A stretch of DNA of 38,442 nt from Bacteroidota bacterium (GCA_017303995.1 JAFLBE010000044.1:1-38442), one strand, 5' to 3'; positions 24,879-32,783 are shown, numbered from the stretch's first letter. Notes: generated from the letters alone by a model not told the origin. A program made the numbers and translations.

Positions 24879-26018
24879 TCATCTGATTAACTGATTCAGT
24901 TTTGTTCTTGTAATTCCCAGAACGATGGCGACAAAGACGATGAGTCCGACCAGATCTGGCCACCAGGCCTCTGGACCGGCGCCTTTGATGATAATAAATC
25001 TTAAGGCTTCCAGAAAATACCGTCCCGGGATGACGAGTGAAATGGCTTGCAAAAACGGATGCATCGATTCAATGGGGAAAATAAAACCGGAAAGCAAAAT
25101 CGTGGGCAGAACCGAGACAAACGCTGCAATCATGAATGCAACCGATTGATTGGGTGCAATCGTTGAAATGAGAAGTCCGAGCCCGAGCGCACCAATCAGG
25201 AATAGAAGCACAATCAGGAATAAATACAGGTGACTGCCGGCTACCGTTGCACCAAAAAGGAACCAGGCGGCGGTCAGAATTCCGTAAGCAGCAATCAGGG
25301 AAATAATGAGATAGGGAATGGTTTTTCCCAGAATCAGTTCAGCCGGTTTGATTGGGGAAATCATGAGCTGTTCAAGTGTACGGCGTTCTTTTTCCCTGAC
25401 GATGGAAACCGCAGTTGAAATAACGGCAAGCAGCATCATGATGTAAACAATCAGCCCTGGAACCAGATACCGTGAACTTCTCAGTTCCGGATTGTACCAG
25501 ATTCTGGGACGGATATCCATCGGCAAATATTGATTTTGTCCGTTCCGGGCAAGAAAATCCATCCTGAACTTTTGATTGAACTGACTTGTAATCAGTGAAA
25601 AATAACTCTGAACCTGTGTGGCTTCGTTGGCGTTGCTTCCATCAACCAGAATCTGAACCCGGCTTTCCGTACCGGCAAGAATGCTTCGGCTGAAATCGGG
25701 CGGGATGACCAGAATTGCAACCACAATGCGTTTATCCAACAAATAGTCAGCATCACCATACCGGTCAACCGTCATTCCGTAAGCAAAAAATTCAGTTTCG
25801 GTAAACTTGCTGATGAATTCACGGGAATCAGCCGTTCTGCTCTGATCAAGAATGCCAAGACGTACTTCTTTGACGTCGTAGGTAAGGGCGTAGCCAAACA
25901 TCAGCAGCATAAAAATGGGCAGGAAAATGTAGATTCCCAGACTCCGGCGGTCCCGGCCAATCTGACGGAACTCCTTCAGGGCAACGACTTTCATCCGCCC
26001 AAAATTCAATGATTTCAT
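24879..26018 (-). CDS. ABC-2 type transporter permease (YbhS/YbhR-like), first
   Basis: The 379-residue permease has the same plan as its neighbour: an N-terminal helix (about 28-46), an external domain (about 50-180) and five C-terminal helices. The coupling segment is IVREKERRTLEQLMISPIKP (215-234). Its ATG overlaps the stop of the SRPBCC gene (ATGA), so the two are translationally coupled. In family terms it forms the membrane channel driven by the two ATPases and fed to the HlyD-TolC conduit. Confidence 0.92.
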   Translation of the reverse strand: MKSLNFGRMKVVALKEFRQIGRDRRSLGIYIFLPIFMLLMFGYALTYDVKEVRLGILDQSRTADSREFISKFTETEFFAYGMTVDRYGDADYLLDKRIVVAILVIPPDFSRSILAGTESRVQILVDGSNANEATQVQSYFSLITSQFNQKFRMDFLARNGQNQYLPMDIRPRIWYNPELRSSRYLVPGLIVYIMMLLAVISTAVSIVREKERRTLEQLMISPIKPAELILGKTIPYLIISLIAAYGILTAAWFLFGATVAGSHLYLFLIVLLFLIGALGLGLLISTIAPNQSVAFMIAAFVSVLPTILLSGFIFPIESMHPFLQAISLVIPGRYFLEALRFIIIKGAGPEAWWPDLVGLIVFVAIVLGITRTKLNQLIR

Positions 26019-26452
26019 TTGATTTGTTCTGCTCTTTGTTTTAAAGCAAGGTTCATGGCTGCAAATCCTTCCCGGGTAGGTCCCATCAGATTTTTCATCA
26101 GCGGAGTAACCAGAATTCCCGAAAAATATTCATAGTGACGGAATAACGTGGTATGCTCATCTTTTTCAATGAGTTTGAAATGATGTTCACCGTCGAAAAG
26201 TCCGTGAAACAAAACTTTCCCGAGCCAGGCAAAATGTTTCCCGGTTTCCAGTTCAATGACCGTCGGGCGGAAAGTCATTGTCCGCTGACCTAATGGCTGT
26301 AGTTTTACCTTCAGTTTGGCCCCTTTTTCTTTTTTACCGGAAATGGAAAGGATAAACGGATTCCATTCCGGGTACTTTTCAAAATCCATCAAAATGGACC
26401 AGACAACGCCTGCCGGAGCCAGAATCTGAATATCTTCACGAATTTCTTTCAT
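26015..26452 (-). CDS. SRPBCC (START-like) ligand-binding protein
   Basis: The 145-residue protein begins IREDIQILAPAGVVWSILMDFEKYPEWNPF, the hallmark of the SRPBCC/polyketide cyclase fold, whose deep cavity binds hydrophobic ligands. The C-terminal helix (residues about 120-143) closes the cavity in this fold. It has no signal peptide, so it is cytoplasmic. Its start overlaps the stop of the ATPase gene by one base (TAATG) and its stop overlaps the permease start (ATGA). Such tight coupling suggests a ligand or substrate partner of the exporter. No enzyme motif is evident. Confidence 0.85.
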   Translation of the reverse strand: MKEIREDIQILAPAGVVWSILMDFEKYPEWNPFILSISGKKEKGAKLKVKLQPLGQRTMTFRPTVIELETGKHFAWLGKVLFHGLFDGEHHFKLIEKDEHTTLFRHYEYFSGILVTPLMKNLMGPTREGFAAMNLALKQRAEQIK

Positions 26453-27441
26453 TAAGCTTTTCCTTTTGAGATCTGATCGATCAGGTGGATAAAAACATCT
26501 TCAAGGCTGGGAACGACCGGTTCAGCCGATTTCAAAACCAGGTGGCGGCTTTCAAGAAACGTCCGGAATGAAGTTTCAACATCCGGTGACCAGCTGATGC
26601 CCGGCTTCAGAATGGCATGAACCAGATTTCCGAAAATGGAAGATTCTGCCACATCGGGGTGATCCGGAATGATGCTCACAGCTTCCATCGGGTTTGAAAC
26701 ATCCAGCTCAATACTGGTTTCTTTAAACGTATTTTCCCTTAGGGCTGTCGGACTCCCCAACGCAATGAGTTTTGCATTGTAAATCATTCCCACATTCTGG
26801 CAATATTCGGCTTCATCGAGAAAGTGGGTGGTCACAAAAACCGTGGTTCCAGAAGCAGAAAGTTGATCAATAACCGACCAGAAATTCCGTCTGGAAACCG
26901 GATCAACGCCACCGGTAGGTTCATCCAGAAAAATAATTTCAGGCTGGTGAAGCATGGCACAACCCAGAGCAAGCCGTTGCTTGATTCCGCCCGGAAGGGT
27001 TTGGGTCAGCCGGTTTTTCCAGTCTTCGAGATTCAGGTCTGCAATCAGTGATTCTTTTCTTTCTTTCAGGTCTGATGCACTCACTTTGTACAGAGTTCCC
27101 CAGAAATCAATGTTCTGACTCACGGTAATGTCGTTGTACAAACTGAACCGTTGACTCATGTAGCCGATTTTCGTTTTCACCTGCTCAGGGTTTTGGTTGA
27201 TGTCGAACCCGGCAACTTCAGCCGTTCCTGACGTGGGTGACATAAGTCCGCACAGCATCCGGATAGTGGTGGATTTTCCTGATCCGTTCGGACCTAAAAA
27301 CCCAAAGATTTCTCCTTTTTTGACGGAAAAGGATACATCATCCACCGCCGTAAAAGCACCGAATTTTTTCGTCAGATTTTTGATGTCAATGGAAAATCCG
27401 TTGGTCACGGCAGCACTCCCCGGGCTTTTTTCAGTTTCCAT
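26452..27441 (-). CDS. ABC exporter ATPase, canonical Walker/H-loop partner
   Basis: This 329-residue cytoplasmic ATPase drives the ABC-2 permeases. Walker A is GPNGSGKST (50-58), Walker B IIFLDE (169-174) and the H-loop His206 (TTHFLDEAE) is present. The signature is LPGGI (149-153) instead of LSGGQ. An added C-terminal domain of about 100 residues follows. Its start overlaps the end of the TolC-type gene by 37 bases. With the ATPase at 28897 it makes a heterodimer in which this protein's ATP site is paired with the partner's intact LSGGM signature. It resembles one half of E. coli YbhF. Confidence 0.93.
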   Translation of the reverse strand: METEKSPGSAAVTNGFSIDIKNLTKKFGAFTAVDDVSFSVKKGEIFGFLGPNGSGKSTTIRMLCGLMSPTSGTAEVAGFDINQNPEQVKTKIGYMSQRFSLYNDITVSQNIDFWGTLYKVSASDLKERKESLIADLNLEDWKNRLTQTLPGGIKQRLALGCAMLHQPEIIFLDEPTGGVDPVSRRNFWSVIDQLSASGTTVFVTTHFLDEAEYCQNVGMIYNAKLIALGSPTALRENTFKETSIELDVSNPMEAVSIIPDHPDVAESSIFGNLVHAILKPGISWSPDVETSFRTFLESRHLVLKSAEPVVPSLEDVFIHLIDQISKGKA

Positions 27442-28682
27442 TGGTTGGTGATCAGGTCGAGGCGATTTTGAATCTGCTGAACCCGGGCAGAAAGTTCCTG
27501 AGTCTGGGCATCAAGCAGATCGGTAGCTGAAATGAGTCCGTTCCGGTATTGATTCTCAGTCAGGGATAAATTTTTTGATGTTTGTTCAACCTGAAGCTGA
27601 GAAACTGAAGTCATTGCTTTAGCTTTATCCAGACTGGCAAGAACCGATTGTTCTTCGAGAGAAACAACCTTTTCGATTTGGGATTTGGCCAGTTTTGCCT
27701 GCTGAAGCTGCAGCTCAGACATTTCAGAATTCCGCCAGCGGGTTCCCCAGGTCCAGAGATCAATACTCATTACCAGATTCACATCCCATGTGGATTTAAA
27801 TTTTGCTTCCTGCGGAAAAATGCGGGAATTCGGATTGGCGTAATCCCAGTTTGCCTGCAGAAAAAGGGAAGGGTACCAGTCTGCCCGGCTAACGTTGGTC
27901 ATGCTTTCTGCGGCAAGAACCCGGAAACCTGCTGCCTGAAGTTCCGGCCGTTCACCTGAACTTGGCAATGCCGGTTCAGGTTCAGGGGAAATGAGTTGGG
28001 TGGATTCTGAAACTTGTTTTCCGGTTAACTGTGACAGATTCAAAGCGGTGATTTTGACGTTGTGTTCAGCCTGAATCCGGTTCGCCTGGGTTTCGGTCAG
28101 TTTGACTTTCACCTTCAACAGATCTGATTCGGTGATCAGTCCGTTTTTGAGCAAAGCTTCGGAATCTTTCTGCCGTTCGGTCAACGCTTTTTCGGTGGAT
28201 TTCAGCAGGGATAAAATCTCTCTTGCTGCAAGGGTATTCAGGTAAGTTGTAACGACAAGAACAGTCAGCTCGGCCCGTTTTGCTTTCAGATCAGATTGGG
28301 ATGCCAGAGAAAGTTGTTCTGCTGATTCCTGAATTCCTGTGAGTTTGAATCCGGTAAAAAGAGGTTGTGTTGCAGTGAGTTTTAGCGCATAAGCTTCTGT
28401 AATTGAAGGGCTTATTACTCTGTTACCCAAAAGCGGAATAGGAATTGAAAACGGATCAACTTCAGATAACTTCGAAACCCGGGCGGTCGCCTTCAGGGTT
28501 GGCAGCCGGTTATCAAAAGCATTTTCAGCCGTTAGCTGTGCAGATTGTGATTTTACAGATTCAATGCCGATGGATTCGTAAGAACCCAAAGCCTTCTGAA
28601 TGGCATCCTCAAGTGTCAGTTTGTTTTGACCCAAAACTGTCAAGGGAATGACAGTTAAAAAGAGAAAAACGGTAGTTTTCAT
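27405..28682 (-). CDS. TolC-family outer membrane efflux protein
   Basis: The 425-residue product has a signal peptide (MKTTVFLFLTVIPLTVLG, cleavage near residue 19) followed by LTLEDAIQKAL, the standard start of OMF proteins. Two long helical halves with heptad character and a NGLISATDLLDAQ motif near the end match TolC/OprM. It would form the trimeric tunnel through the outer membrane. The start is placed at ATG 28682, not 28865: AGGA lies eight bases ahead, the signal peptide begins there, and the longer frame is repeat DNA. It is embedded in the export locus and overlaps the downstream ATPase gene. Confidence 0.93.
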   Translation of the reverse strand: MKTTVFLFLTVIPLTVLGQNKLTLEDAIQKALGSYESIGIESVKSQSAQLTAENAFDNRLPTLKATARVSKLSEVDPFSIPIPLLGNRVISPSITEAYALKLTATQPLFTGFKLTGIQESAEQLSLASQSDLKAKRAELTVLVVTTYLNTLAAREILSLLKSTEKALTERQKDSEALLKNGLITESDLLKVKVKLTETQANRIQAEHNVKITALNLSQLTGKQVSESTQLISPEPEPALPSSGERPELQAAGFRVLAAESMTNVSRADWYPSLFLQANWDYANPNSRIFPQEAKFKSTWDVNLVMSIDLWTWGTRWRNSEMSELQLQQAKLAKSQIEKVVSLEEQSVLASLDKAKAMTSVSQLQVEQTSKNLSLTENQYRNGLISATDLLDAQTQELSARVQQIQNRLDLITNQWKLKKARGVLP

Positions 28683-28728
28683 TTTAGTAATCCTGAACGA
28701 TAAATAAAGTATATTTTTGATTTTTATT

Positions 28729-28770
28729 CCCCTCCTTTTCAAGGAGGGGTGCCGTAGGCGGGGTGGTTTG
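28729..28770. repeat. C-run/G-run palindromic repeat
   Basis: CCCCTCCTTTTCAAGGAGGG forms a hairpin and continues as GTGCCGTAGGCGGGGTGGTT. It lies upstream of the TolC-type gene. Confidence 0.7.
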
Positions 28771-28816
28771 CTATCAAAAAAAACACAAACCGTTACACTT
28801 TTTTCCATTTTCCAGA

Positions 28817-28848
28817 CCCACCCCCTTACCCCCTCCGTCGGAGGGGGA
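28817..28848. repeat. C-run/G-run palindromic repeat, inverted copy
   Basis: ACCCACCCCCTTA leads to CCCCCTCCGTCGGAGGGGG, a hairpin. It is oriented opposite to the copy at 28729. Confidence 0.65.
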
Positions 28849-28863
28849 TTTAAACCAATACCC

Positions 28864-28891
28864 AATAGCTAACAGCTAACAGCTAACAGCT
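28864..28891. repeat. 7-bp repeat array at an ABC ATPase stop codon
   Basis: AATAGCT followed by three AACAGCT, ending five bases from the stop codon of the ATPase gene. In gene direction it reads AGCTGTT, with TAG once per heptad. Confidence 0.85.
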
Positions 28892-28896
28892 TCCGC

Positions 28897-29811
28897 CTAC
28901 CCCTGACCAATTCTCTGAATAAAGACCGTTTCCATTGACGGTTCAGTGACCCGCCACGATGTGATTTCATTTTTGCCTGAAATGGAACTGATAAAAACGT
29001 CCGGATTGGTTTGAGCCGGATTTAACAGAATATGAACCCGTTCACCCACCAGATGCATATCAATTTCACTGAATGTTGATTTCATGACTTTCAGCAATTT
29101 TCTCGGATCGGCGGCCACGATTTCCAGAACCTTAAATCCCAGCTCATTTTTAAGATCTTCAGGAGTTGCAATAGCAATGAGTTTTCCCTTGTGGATCAGG
29201 GCAATCCGGTGGCAACGTTCGGCTTCATCCATATAGGGTGTTGCAACGATTATGGTCAGTCCGGTTTTAAGCAGATCGAACAGGATTTTCCAGAAATCAC
29301 GGCGTGAAAGCGGATCAACTCCGGTCGTGGGTTCATCGAGAAAAAGAATTTCCGGTTTATGGATGAGCGTGCAGGCCAGAGCCAGTTTCTGTTTCATCCC
29401 GCCTGAGAGTTTACCGGCGAGGCGGTCACCGAAAGGCGTCATCCGGGTAAATTCAAGCAGTTCGATCCGCCGTTCATTGAAGTTTTCAACCCCGTGAATA
29501 CGTGCAAAAAACTCAATATTCTCTTTGACGGTCAGATCTTCATAAAGAGAAAATTGCTGACTTAAATAGCCGGCCCGGGTTTTCACCAGATTCCGGTTTT
29601 TCCGGCGGTCTTCACCGAAGAGCTGAATATCTCCCTGATCAGGCTCTATGATGCCAAGTATTGATCTGATTAAAGTTGATTTTCCTGCCCCATCCGGACC
29701 AATAATCCCGAAAAGTTCACCTTTTTTAACGGACAAGGAAATTCCGTTCAGCGCCTGAATTCCGGCGAAGGAATGGTGAAGGTCGGATGTTGAGAGCAAG
29801 GTGTTAGGCAT
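28897..29811 (-). CDS. ABC exporter ATPase with a lost H-loop histidine
   Basis: The 304-residue ATPase has Walker A GPDGAGKST (38-46), Walker B LFLDE (156-160) and an intact signature LSGGM (135-139). At the H-loop position it has Pro192 (ATPYMDEAE) where the partner has His, so hydrolysis at its own ATP site should be weak. This mirrors the N-terminal half of E. coli YbhF as I recall it. A C-terminal domain of about 80 residues follows. It is first of the two ATPase genes in the locus, 86 bases after a 7-bp array-containing gap from the four-helix gene. Confidence 0.92.
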   Translation of the reverse strand: MPNTLLSTSDLHHSFAGIQALNGISLSVKKGELFGIIGPDGAGKSTLIRSILGIIEPDQGDIQLFGEDRRKNRNLVKTRAGYLSQQFSLYEDLTVKENIEFFARIHGVENFNERRIELLEFTRMTPFGDRLAGKLSGGMKQKLALACTLIHKPEILFLDEPTTGVDPLSRRDFWKILFDLLKTGLTIIVATPYMDEAERCHRIALIHKGKLIAIATPEDLKNELGFKVLEIVAADPRKLLKVMKSTFSEIDMHLVGERVHILLNPAQTNPDVFISSISGKNEITSWRVTEPSMETVFIQRIGQG

Positions 29812-29827
29812 AAGGTTTAAGGTTTTT

Positions 29828-29855
29828 AGCTATTAGCTGTTGGCTGTTAGGTAAT
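29828..29855. repeat. 7-bp repeat array upstream of the ABC ATPase
   Basis: AGCTATT, AGCTGTT, GGCTGTT, AGGTAAT. It lies 16 bases upstream of the ATG at 29811, one of only two arrays not next to a stop codon. Confidence 0.75.
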
Positions 29856-29910
29856 TCGAATTGCAAAATTTCATACGGTAAATGGTTTCTGTTTCTTCTC
29901 TTAAAGCTTA

Positions 29911-29958
29911 GTCCTTCGATACAATTTTTCACTAAGTGAAAAATTAATCAGGATGACA
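29911..29958. repeat. CTGAG/TCGAAG family element, reverse orientation
   Basis: GTCCTTCGAT to TCAGGATGACA; the core is AATTTTTCAC ... GTGAAAAATT, a hairpin. The ends match the reverse complement of the element at 12411-12458. Confidence 0.75.
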
Positions 29959-29991
29959 TGTTCAGTGATCGTATTTATCTAACAGCCAACC

Positions 29992-30007
29992 CTTCGACTC
30001 CGCTCAG
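29992..30007. repeat. CTGAG/TCGAAG family element, short form
   Basis: CTTCGACTCCGCTCAG, identical to 19093-19108 and 30496-30511. It lies 20 bases after the stop of the four-helix gene. Confidence 0.8.
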
Positions 30008-30027
30008 GGACCGTAGCTAACAGCATT

Positions 30028-30393
30028 TTAATTGTTTTTGGCATTGGACAAATGGGAAATAAACGAGTTTAGCATTCGTTTTACTTCGTTAATATTTTTA
30101 TCAGCATCCAGATATATTTCTTCTGTAATAAAGGTCAGATCTTTTGCTAAAAATAGCTGGTAGTCCAGTTCATTAGCGGAACCCAGGGCGATGTAAAGAA
30201 ATTGAATAAATTCCTTATCCGTTTTTCTTGCACTGCCTTCAACAATATTTGAGGCAACTGAAACAGCCGCCCGTCGCATCTGGGAAGTGAGACCAAATTG
30301 TTCTTGTTTTGGGAATTTTGACGTCAAATGGTAAACATCAAGTGTAACAGAATGTGCTTTTTCCCAAACTTTCAACTCTTTATAATTCCGCAT
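30028..30393 (-). CDS. Four-helix bundle protein of the S23 / intervening-sequence family
   Basis: The 121-residue protein is a member of the small helical family first found as 23S rRNA intervening-sequence proteins: it begins RNYKELKVWEKAHSVTLDVY and continues FPKQEQFGLTSQMRRAAVSVASNIVEGSA, the family signature. A related fold is the Avd accessory protein of diversity-generating retroelements, but no reverse transcriptase is near. The start is placed at ATG 30393, where the family begins; the longer frame from 30450 is not supported. It lies inside the export locus between HlyD and ATPase genes, with identical 16-base repeats on both sides, so it is probably a passenger. Confidence 0.88.
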   Translation of the reverse strand: MRNYKELKVWEKAHSVTLDVYHLTSKFPKQEQFGLTSQMRRAAVSVASNIVEGSARKTDKEFIQFLYIALGSANELDYQLFLAKDLTFITEEIYLDADKNINEVKRMLNSFISHLSNAKNN

Positions 30394-30486
30394 AAATTTT
30401 TGGTATTTAATTGTTTTTTGAATTTCCTGAAAACCAGCAATTCTTATCATTTGAAGTTTGAATTACCCTGAAACAACCATATCTAA

Positions 30487-30520
30487 ATACGGACACTTCG
30501 ACTCCGCTCAGTGACCGTAT
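30487..30520. repeat. CTGAG/TCGAAG element inside a larger inverted repeat
   Basis: ATACGGACACT (30487-30497) and AGTGACCGTAT (30510-30520) pair in 10 of 11 positions around the repeat CTTCGACTCCGCTCAG (30496-30511). Confidence 0.7.
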
Positions 30521-30526
30521 TTACCT

Positions 30527-30561
30527 AATAGCCAACAGCTAAAAGCTAATAGCTAAAAGCT
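30527..30561. repeat. 7-bp repeat array touching the HlyD stop codon
   Basis: AATAGCC, AACAGCT, AAAAGCT, AATAGCT, AAAAGCT: the array ends on the base next to the stop codon (30562-30564). Confidence 0.85.
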
Positions 30562-31512
30562 TCATCTCCCCACCAAAGCATCTGCAGGCATTCCCGGTTT
30601 TAAGACGCCATCCGGATTTTGGATATGAACCCTGACTTCATAAACCAGTTTCACCCGGTCATCTTTTGATTGTACATTTTTTGGCGTGAATTCAGCAACA
30701 GGTGAAATATAGGCTACTTTGCCGGTAAAGGAAGAATCAGGAAAGGAATCAACTTTGATCGAAACGTCATCACCGGTTTTTACAAATCCGAGATCGGTTT
30801 CTTTGACATAGATTTTCAGTTTCAGCACCGAGAGATCCGTTATTTTTGCAATCTGTGCACCCGGATTTACCAATTCCCCCTGATCAACCGAAATAGTTGT
30901 GACCGTTCCGGTTCCTGCAGCACGGATTGAACAATCCCGGATTTTTTTCTGAATCTGATCAACCTGTGCCTGAGCCTGTTCAAACCTGCCTTTTGCCAGA
31001 GAAAGTTCTTCGGGGCGGCTGCCGTTCTCAAGTTTTTTCAGTAATTCCTGACTTTGGTTTAACTGAGCCTGGGTCACCGAAAGTCGGGTTTTGGCATCAT
31101 CGGCTTGTTTCTGGCTGGCAGAATTGGTTTTCATCAAATCAGCAAAACGGTCGGCATCCTTTTTTGCACTTTCAAAACTCGCCTGAGCGGAGGAAACGGC
31201 TTCATGTGCTGCTTTAATATCCTCAGAACGGGCACCTTTCAAAGCCAGATCATATTGGGCTTTTGCCTGATTGGCCACTGCCTGAACCTGGCGAAGCTGA
31301 ATGAAATAATCAGCCGTATCAACCTGAATCAGAAGTTCACCGGGTTTTACCACCGATCCTTCTTCTTTAAGAATGGACGTGATCAGTCCGGAAACCTGCG
31401 AACTCACAATTATTTCGGTTCCTTCAATGGTTCCTGAGGTTTCAATTTTCCCGTTGTCTGAACAGGCTGACAAAACAAAAAATGTGGCAATGGTAAAAAG
31501 CTGCGCTTTCAT
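30562..31512 (-). CDS. HlyD-type membrane fusion lipoprotein (YbhG-like)
   Basis: The 316-residue periplasmic adaptor links the ABC-2 permeases to the TolC-type channel. It has a lipobox LSAC (Cys17) and so is lipid-anchored in the membrane. Lipoyl-type half motifs flank a long coiled-coil hairpin: VSSQVSGLITSILKEEGSVVKPGELL (about 36-62) and AAGTGTVTTISVDQGELVNPGAQIA (about 198-222), with an alanine/glutamine-rich helical hairpin between (about 70-190). A beta-barrel follows to the C-terminus. AAAGGA lies just before the ATG, within 11 bases of the TetR stop, so the two genes are co-transcribed. Confidence 0.93.
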   Translation of the reverse strand: MKAQLFTIATFFVLSACSDNGKIETSGTIEGTEIIVSSQVSGLITSILKEEGSVVKPGELLIQVDTADYFIQLRQVQAVANQAKAQYDLALKGARSEDIKAAHEAVSSAQASFESAKKDADRFADLMKTNSASQKQADDAKTRLSVTQAQLNQSQELLKKLENGSRPEELSLAKGRFEQAQAQVDQIQKKIRDCSIRAAGTGTVTTISVDQGELVNPGAQIAKITDLSVLKLKIYVKETDLGFVKTGDDVSIKVDSFPDSSFTGKVAYISPVAEFTPKNVQSKDDRVKLVYEVRVHIQNPDGVLKPGMPADALVGR

Positions 31513-31523
31513 TTTCTTTCCTT

Positions 31524-32087
31524 TTACTTCTTTAAAATTCCATGGAAAACAACATTGTAAATCGTTTCCAGTGCCGTTTTAGGCGTGTGGGGAGAGTTCA
31601 TCAGATAATCGGGAACAATGATGCCGTTAATGACCGCCATAAACATATCAATGGCGAGCTGAATATCAAGATCATCACGAATCAGCCCTTCCTGCTGACC
31701 TTCACGAAGCACGATGACCAGGTTTTTTTTAATATTTGTCGTTCTGAATTCAACGATCCGCTGAAATAAATCAGGTCGAGACCGCTGCAAATCATCAAGC
31801 GTTTGTTTTGAAACCCTGAAAATGTAATGCGAAATGGTTTCAAACAGTTTTTCAAGTTTCTGAACGGCATTCAGGGAAGAATCGGCCACAATGGCTTCAA
31901 CCTTTTCCCTGATGGAGTCCATCAGGTGCTGAACAACTGCTTCAACCAGAATATCCTTGGTTTCAAAATATTTGTAGAGGGTTTTCTTGCTGATTCCCAT
32001 ATCGGCCGAAATTTCGTCGGTCGTAACCCGGTTGAATCCGGAAGCAAGAAATTTGAATAGCGTCTTTTCTAAAATGGTCTGTTTCAT
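31524..32087 (-). CDS. TetR family regulator of the export locus
   Basis: The 187-residue protein has an N-terminal TetR helix-turn-helix (about residues 20-44, DEISADMGISKKTLYKYFETKD) and a helical C-terminal ligand-binding part. As in the E. coli ybiH-ybhGFSR arrangement, it is the first gene of the exporter operon. Two palindromes of identical geometry lie right upstream (32090-32117 and 32129-32160), so it likely represses itself and the whole operon until an exported compound binds. The start at ATG 32087 begins four residues before the usual ILEKTLFKF helix. Confidence 0.93.
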   Translation of the reverse strand: MKQTILEKTLFKFLASGFNRVTTDEISADMGISKKTLYKYFETKDILVEAVVQHLMDSIREKVEAIVADSSLNAVQKLEKLFETISHYIFRVSKQTLDDLQRSRPDLFQRIVEFRTTNIKKNLVIVLREGQQEGLIRDDLDIQLAIDMFMAVINGIIVPDYLMNSPHTPKTALETIYNVVFHGILKK

Positions 32088-32089
32088 CA

Positions 32090-32117
32090 GGAAACTATTC
32101 TCGTGTATTTAGTTTCC
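32090..32117. promoter_or_regulatory. TetR operator, proximal
   Basis: GGAAACTA (32090-32097) and TAGTTTCC (32110-32117) form a perfect inverted repeat. The arm core is GGAAAC-N16-GTTTCC. It begins three bases upstream of the TetR start codon. Confidence 0.8.
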
Positions 32118-32128
32118 TGTAAAGTTAA

Positions 32129-32160
32129 ACGGAAACTATTTCAGTGTCAAGAGTTTCCGT
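32129..32160. promoter_or_regulatory. TetR operator, distal
   Basis: ACGGAAACT (32129-32137) and AGTTTCCGT (32152-32160) form a perfect inverted repeat with the same GGAAAC-N16-GTTTCC core as the proximal site. The two cores are 41 bases apart, close to four helical turns. Confidence 0.8.
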
Positions 32161-32299
32161 CAGAAATTTTTATTTGGAATATAAAAGTAAAAAATCTAAT
32201 AAATAGTTAAGGAAAAAACGGAACAACAAGAAAGATATTAAAAATATATTTAGTATTTTGGGTAAGATAAAAATTGATCAATGTAACAGGACGAGTATT

Positions 32300-32758
32300 G
32301 TGCGAATTCTTTATTTTTTAATGGTTGTTCTCCTTTCTGGCTGTTCCGACAAAAAAGAGTATTCTTCGCAAAAAGACCTTCCCGGTGAGTGGAAAGCATT
32401 CCGGGCTGAAGTGACTTCTGTTTCAGCGAATGAAACACTTTCCTTTTCAATGGATCAGTTTGGAAAAGGTAGTTTGGTTTTGGGTGCTGATAGTTCCTGT
32501 GTTTTTTCCATGTCGTTAAGTAGGGACCTGATTATTGAAAAGGATGTTTTGGGGAATTCTTATCGCAAAACAATCCTCCATAGTGGGTTTTCAACCTACC
32601 AGAGGGGTTATTATTCTGCAACTGACTCTATTCTTTTAGTCCTGGATTATAATAAAAAAAATACTCAGTTTTTAAAATACGGTTTTCAGGAGCAGACCCT
32701 CCTGACTCATCATGCTGATAAAAAGAATCTTCAGTGGAAAATTTTTTGGGAAAAATAG
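32300..32758 (+). CDS. Hypothetical lipoprotein
   Basis: The 152-residue product has a signal peptide and lipobox LLSGC (Cys15 counting from the GTG). The start is probably GTG 32300: AGGA lies at 32288-32291, the signal peptide begins there, and the longer frame would need TTG 32258. The mature part is about 135 residues, rich in Ser, Asp and hydrophobic residues, with no known domain. It is followed at close spacing by a second lipoprotein gene and may be in one transcript with it. Confidence 0.7.
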   Translation: MRILYFLMVVLLSGCSDKKEYSSQKDLPGEWKAFRAEVTSVSANETLSFSMDQFGKGSLVLGADSSCVFSMSLSRDLIIEKDVLGNSYRKTILHSGFSTYQRGYYSATDSILLVLDYNKKNTQFLKYGFQEQTLLTHHADKKNLQWKIFWEK

Positions 32759-32783
32759 GATCAATAAAAAGGAAAGGATAGAT

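Noticed and set aside
30028-30393. Diversity-generating retroelement accessory gene (Avd)
   Set aside because: No reverse transcriptase or template/variable repeat pair is in the window; the sequence fits the plain S23 family.
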